NCBI RefSeq assembly: GCF_902459805.1
Contig: NZ_CABPST010000008.1
Span: 62,001-126,000 of the forward strand
DNA from: Pandoraea bronchicola
GTDB lineage: Bacteria; Pseudomonadota; Gammaproteobacteria; Burkholderiales; Burkholderiaceae
Direction of reading: 5' to 3'
DNA: 64,000 nucleotides
Made by a program: the position numbers and the translations under genes. Below are positions 60,801 to 64,000 of this stretch, piece by piece (position 1 is the stretch's first letter; every line of letters starts with the position of its first letter). The notes under the pieces are model-generated. The model saw only the letters and a program-made list of their open reading frames with translations. It made no database searches and was not told where the DNA came from.

Positions 60801-61694
60801 TCACCGCTTCCGTGCTTCGCGCAGGCCCCACAGCGCGTCGAGAACGTGTTGCGTCGCGCGTTCGATAGGCCCCGTACGGTGCGCGATGCCGAGTCGGCGC
60901 CACAGTGCAGGACGCAGCTCACGCATGGCGATCCGTTCGTCCAGGGGGGCGTTTGGGGCCTCGTTGGGCAACAGTGCGGCGCCGTAGCCCGCCGCGACCA
61001 GACTCTTGATGGCGTCGTTGTAGTTGATTTCGATCCGGGGCGTGGGATGGTGCCCTGCGGCTGCGAACCATTCTGCGGTCAGTCGCGACAGGCGGGTCGT
61101 GCTGTCATTGAGGATGAGGGGTTGCGTGGCGAGCCACTCGGGCGTAACGCGTTTCGGCCCAGACCAATGGGCCGGCAGGCATGCCATGACCGGATCGCGC
61201 CGCCATTGTTTGATGACGAGTCCTGCAACCGGGGGCTGAGGCGACGCCACCAGCCCCAGATCCAGTGCGCCCCGGCGAAGCCGGGTCAGCGTCTCCTCCG
61301 AGGTCAGAATGACCACCTGAACGTCGATGTCGGGATGATGCAGGCGAAGCGCTTCGAGTGCCTGCGGCAAGAGGTGGGCGACAGCCCCCGTCGATGCGCC
61401 GAGCCGGACCCGGCCCGCAAGACCCTGCGCATGACGCTCGATATCCTCCAGCGTTTGCTCTGCCTCAGCGAGCAAGCGCCGGGCACGCTCGACCAACACT
61501 TCTCCCACCGACGTCGGTCGTATCTGTCCGCGCTTGCGTGACAGGAGCAATGCGCCGACCCGTTCCTCGAGATCCGCGACATGCAGACTGACCGTTGGCG
61601 GCGAAAGATGCAGCGCCTGCGCCGCGTCGGCAAATGAGCCGCTGTCTGCAACAGCGACAAGCGTTTTCAATCGGTCCAGGCTGATTTCTCTCAT
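60801..61694 (-). CDS. LysR-type regulator divergent from argC
   Basis: 297 aa. N-terminal helix-turn-helix GSFADAAQALHLSPPTVSLHVADLEE; effector domain with GRVRLGASTGAVAHLLP and VAAGYGAALLP. It is divergent from argC at 121 bp and lies just upstream of, and in the same direction as, the mgo-like operon. It could regulate argC, the operon, or both; the sigma-54-type element downstream suggests that the operon has its own promoter. Confidence 0.92.
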   Translation of the reverse strand: MREISLDRLKTLVAVADSGSFADAAQALHLSPPTVSLHVADLEERVGALLLSRKRGQIRPTSVGEVLVERARRLLAEAEQTLEDIERHAQGLAGRVRLGASTGAVAHLLPQALEALRLHHPDIDVQVVILTSEETLTRLRRGALDLGLVASPQPPVAGLVIKQWRRDPVMACLPAHWSGPKRVTPEWLATQPLILNDSTTRLSRLTAEWFAAAGHHPTPRIEINYNDAIKSLVAAGYGAALLPNEAPNAPLDERIAMRELRPALWRRLGIAHRTGPIERATQHVLDALWGLREARKR

Positions 61695-61815
61695 GGCGTC
61701 GACGTAATTCAGAAAATTGGAAGTTCACATTCATGAAATTCAACTTTTTTTATTTTACGCGTCGCGGGAACATAGGCAATCGAGAATGACTCATGACCGA
61801 CAGGGGGTTCCGCAA

Positions 61816-62739
61816 ATGTCTTCTCCGCTTATCTTTATCGACGGTGATCAGGGCACCACGGGCTTGCAGATTCACGGGCAGCTTCGCGATCGCCACGACA
61901 TCAAGCTGATTTCGTTGCCCGAGGCCGAACGTAAGCATCCGAAGCGCCGTGCCGAGGCGATTAACGGTTGCGATATCGCGATTCTTTGCCTGCCCGACGC
62001 CGCTGCGCGTGAGGCTGCGGAATCCATCGTGAATCCCCGCGTCAGGGTGATCGACGCGAGTTCCGCGCATCGCACGCGTGCGCACTGGGTGTACGGATTT
62101 CCCGAGATGACGAAAGGCCAGGCCGATCGCATTGCGGGCGCAAGCCGTGTATCGAATCCGGGGTGCTACCCGACAGGCGCCATCGGACTGCTGCGCCCCT
62201 TGCTGGCGGACGGTGTGATCCCCGGCGACTATCCGATCAGCGTTCATGCCGTTTCCGGCTACTCCGGTCGCGGCCGTGCCGGCGTCGAGGCGCATGAGGG
62301 GCCGAATGCCACGAACCGGCCGGGGCATCGGCTGTACGGCCTGGATCTGTCGCACAAACATGCGCCTGAGATTCAACTGCACTCCGGGCTCGCGTTTCGT
62401 CCGCTGTTCGTTCCCTCATATGGCTCGTATCGTCAGGGAATCGTTCTGACCATTCCCATTGAGACGCGCTTGCTCAAACCCGGGGTGGACGCAAAGACGT
62501 TGCACCAATGCCTCGCCGATCACTACGCGGCTCAGGAATACGTACACGTCATGCCGATGCAGGCGGCAGACACCGTGAAACAGCTCGATCCGGAGGCGTT
62601 GAACGGCACCAACGTCATGCAATTGAGCGTATTTGCCAACCCGGAGCACGGGCAGGTGCTGTTGACTGCCGTTCTCGACAATCTGGGGAAAGGGGCGTCG
62701 GGTGCGGCAATTCAGAATCTGGCGCTGATGCTCGCCTAG
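61816..62739 (+). CDS. argC: N-acetyl-gamma-glutamyl-phosphate reductase, type 2
   Basis: 307 aa from [19 protein letters not shown] with a GGGGG run upstream; earlier ATGs at 61717 and 61786 are possible but unconserved. The catalytic cysteine is in [11 protein letters not shown], with GSYRQGIV and [11 protein letters not shown] typical of the short class II enzymes. It reduces N-acetyl-glutamyl phosphate with NADPH in arginine synthesis. Most Burkholderiales carry a longer ArgC elsewhere, so this may be an accessory copy tied to the divergent LysR. Confidence 0.92.
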   Translation: MSSPLIFIDGDQGTTGLQIHGQLRDRHDIKLISLPEAERKHPKRRAEAINGCDIAILCLPDAAAREAAESIVNPRVRVIDASSAHRTRAHWVYGFPEMTKGQADRIAGASRVSNPGCYPTGAIGLLRPLLADGVIPGDYPISVHAVSGYSGRGRAGVEAHEGPNATNRPGHRLYGLDLSHKHAPEIQLHSGLAFRPLFVPSYGSYRQGIVLTIPIETRLLKPGVDAKTLHQCLADHYAAQEYVHVMPMQAADTVKQLDPEALNGTNVMQLSVFANPEHGQVLLTAVLDNLGKGASGAAIQNLALMLA

Positions 62740-62830
62740 CGACGGCGCGGCAGATTCCTGTCGGGGCGTCGACCGCTGGCCCGGGCACGGTCAGGCCGAC
62801 GCTATTTCCCGCACGAGCGATATTTGCGGC

Positions 62831-63556
62831 TCAGGGCGCAACCGCTGCCCCCGAAATGCCATGTCGACGTAAGGCGTCGGCCACGAATCCCGACGCCTTC
62901 ATCGCTTCGACGAATGCTGCCAGAAACGCATCGGCCTGTGCGCCGCGTCCGGTTGCCAACCCCATCGCCTGACGGATCACCATGAAGCGCTCGCCCAACA
63001 GCCGGTAGCCGGCCGTGCCTGCAATATCGGCCTCGAGTTGTTGCTTCACACCTGCGGCGACTTCGTAACCGCCGTCGAGGAACGTCTTCACGACGGTCGG
63101 CGACGTCGGCGCCCGCACGATCTCCGCGTGTTGCAGTTCGCGCGTGAGGAAGAGGTCATAGGCACTGCCTTTGCCAACCACGACACGCGTGCCCGGCTGG
63201 TCGACATCCGCGTTGGTCTTCACCGCCGACGCTTCAGGTACCAGGTAATAGCCTTCGATCAGCACATACGGTGCCGTGAAGGTAATGGTCGCCGCACGTC
63301 GCGGGTCCACGGCGAAGAAGCCGACATCGGCGTCACCGGCCGACACGACATCGACGGATTTCCCTGCGGCGTCGACGGTGATCAGCTCGAGCCCTACGCC
63401 AAGCCGCTGCGCCAGCGCGGTTGCCAGATCTACCGAGATGCCGCACGGCCTGGACTGTGCGTCCAGCCCCGCGAGGATGGGGTTGCCCAGATTGATGCAG
63501 GCGCGCAGCACGCCGGTCGGCGCGAAGGCGGCAACGAGAGAAGGTTCGAGTGTCAT
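62831..63556 (-). CDS. Solute-binding protein of family 3 (amino-acid type), probably without classic signal
   Basis: 241 aa from MTLEPSLVAAFAPTG; the alternative start at 63646 adds 30 residues that could act as a poor signal. SBP family 3 pattern: VLRACINLGNPILAGL, GISVDLATALAQRL, ADVGFFAVDPRRAATITFTAPYV and VGKGSAYDLFL. It should bind an amino acid or similar. No permease or ATPase is seen in the visible neighbourhood, so it may be an orphan or act as a cytosolic enzyme-like binder. Confidence 0.85.
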   Translation of the reverse strand: MTLEPSLVAAFAPTGVLRACINLGNPILAGLDAQSRPCGISVDLATALAQRLGVGLELITVDAAGKSVDVVSAGDADVGFFAVDPRRAATITFTAPYVLIEGYYLVPEASAVKTNADVDQPGTRVVVGKGSAYDLFLTRELQHAEIVRAPTSPTVVKTFLDGGYEVAAGVKQQLEADIAGTAGYRLLGERFMVIRQAMGLATGRGAQADAFLAAFVEAMKASGFVADALRRHGISGAAVAP

Positions 63557-63650
63557 GGCAGTCAGGATCAGGGGTGCCGTGTGTTCACGCAATCGTCCGA
63601 CGATTGCGCAGCCAAACTTCATGAAATACCGGCCGTTCCGGATCACCGCG

Positions 63651-64000
63651 TCAGTTCACTGACTCGATGGTGATCTCCGGATGCTTTCGGAATTCTGCGA
63701 GCGCGTCGTCGTCAGTGTGCGCTTCGGTAACAAGCGTCCAGGCACGCTCGAGCGGTGTCCAATGCTGCTGGCTGGCGCGGTCGAGCTTGTTGGCCGTGAC
63801 CAGCACATAGACGCTGGCAGACTGACGGATGATGCATTCCTTGAGCCACGCCTGTTCGGCCGAGGCTTCGCACAGGCCGCGTCCGGCGACGACGCCGTCG
63901 GCGCCCAGAAATGCCTTGTCGACGGACACCCGCGAGAGTGCCAGTTGCGCCAGCGGCCCGAGCACGCTCATGCTCGACGGCCGGACGTCGCCACCGATCA
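63651..64000 (-). CDS. DeoR-family regulator, C-terminal part (start outside window)
   Basis: The frame is open to the window edge. It shows the DeoR sugar-binding pattern IGGDVRPSSMSVLGPLAQ near the edge, then VDKAFLGADGVVAGRGLCEAS and ASVYVLVTANKLDRAS. The N-terminal helix-turn-helix lies beyond position 64000. DeoR proteins sense sugar phosphates. The stop is 94 bp before the start chosen for the binding-protein gene on the same strand. Confidence 0.88.
   Translation of the reverse strand, partial: IGGDVRPSSMSVLGPLAQLALSRVSVDKAFLGADGVVAGRGLCEASAEQAWLKECIIRQSASVYVLVTANKLDRASQQHWTPLERAWTLVTEAHTDDDALAEFRKHPEITIESVN

Overview
The window looks like a chromosome segment of a GC-rich betaproteobacterium of the order Burkholderiales, most like Pandoraea or a close relative. 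The evidence is the housekeeping run smr-trxB-ftsK-lolA-rarA-serS, the Burkholderia-type porin and the nadE-glnB pair; the genus is inferred from general resemblance. No insertion sequence, integrase, CRISPR array or rRNA gene was seen. One tRNA gene, tRNA-Ser(CGA), lies just after serS.

Layout. 1-4.6 kb: end of an ABC permease gene, a DapA-family lyase, an IclR regulator, a divergent FMN-dependent hydroxyacid dehydrogenase, and ppa. 4.7-8.4 kb: a MocR/PdxR-type regulator divergent from a BenE-family transporter that is translationally coupled to a YggS-type PLP protein, suggesting a vitamin B6 or related module. 8.5-9.8 kb: a quinone reductase and TetR unit with two overlapping operator palindromes. 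9.9-22.8 kb: core genes. 23.8-31.9 kb: a K+ transport locus with the uncommon order kdpF-(27-aa ORF)-kdpA-kdpC-kdpB-kdpD-kdpE, followed by an outer-membrane beta-barrel gene. 33.3-36 kb: a decaying stretch with a VOC/LysR chimeric remnant and a frameshifted sodium:solute symporter. 36.2-45.4 kb: a catabolic cluster in which an ABC uptake system is interleaved with an FAH-family hydrolase, two VOC proteins, a nitroreductase, a DapA-like lyase, an esterase or formamidase, a porin and a GntR regulator. 45.6-48.3 kb: an autotransporter.

48.6-60.8 kb is the most interesting part. On the minus strand lies an operon with the gene order of mgoBCAD (mangotoxin/leudiazen regulation, Pseudomonas syringae), pvfABCD (P. 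entomophila) and the core of the ham (valdiazen/fragin) cluster of Burkholderia. It encodes a haem-oxygenase-like diiron protein, an AurF-type N-oxygenase, an A-T-R NRPS-like enzyme and an SRPBCC protein, followed by a PLP aminotransferase. Nearby are an Sfp-type phosphopantetheinyl transferase able to prime the T domain, an aldo/keto reductase, and a sigma-54 activator without a sensor domain. Three sigma-54-type -24/-12 elements precede the transferase, the reductase and the operon. Two intergenic regions share ACACCTGT-N11-ACAGGTGT, placed 74-75 bp upstream of the -24 GG of both the transferase and the operon. I infer one sigma-54 regulon that makes a diazeniumdiolate or pyrazine-type signal.

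60.8-64 kb: a LysR regulator divergent from a type-2 argC, a solute-binding protein, and the C-terminal part of a DeoR regulator cut by the window end.
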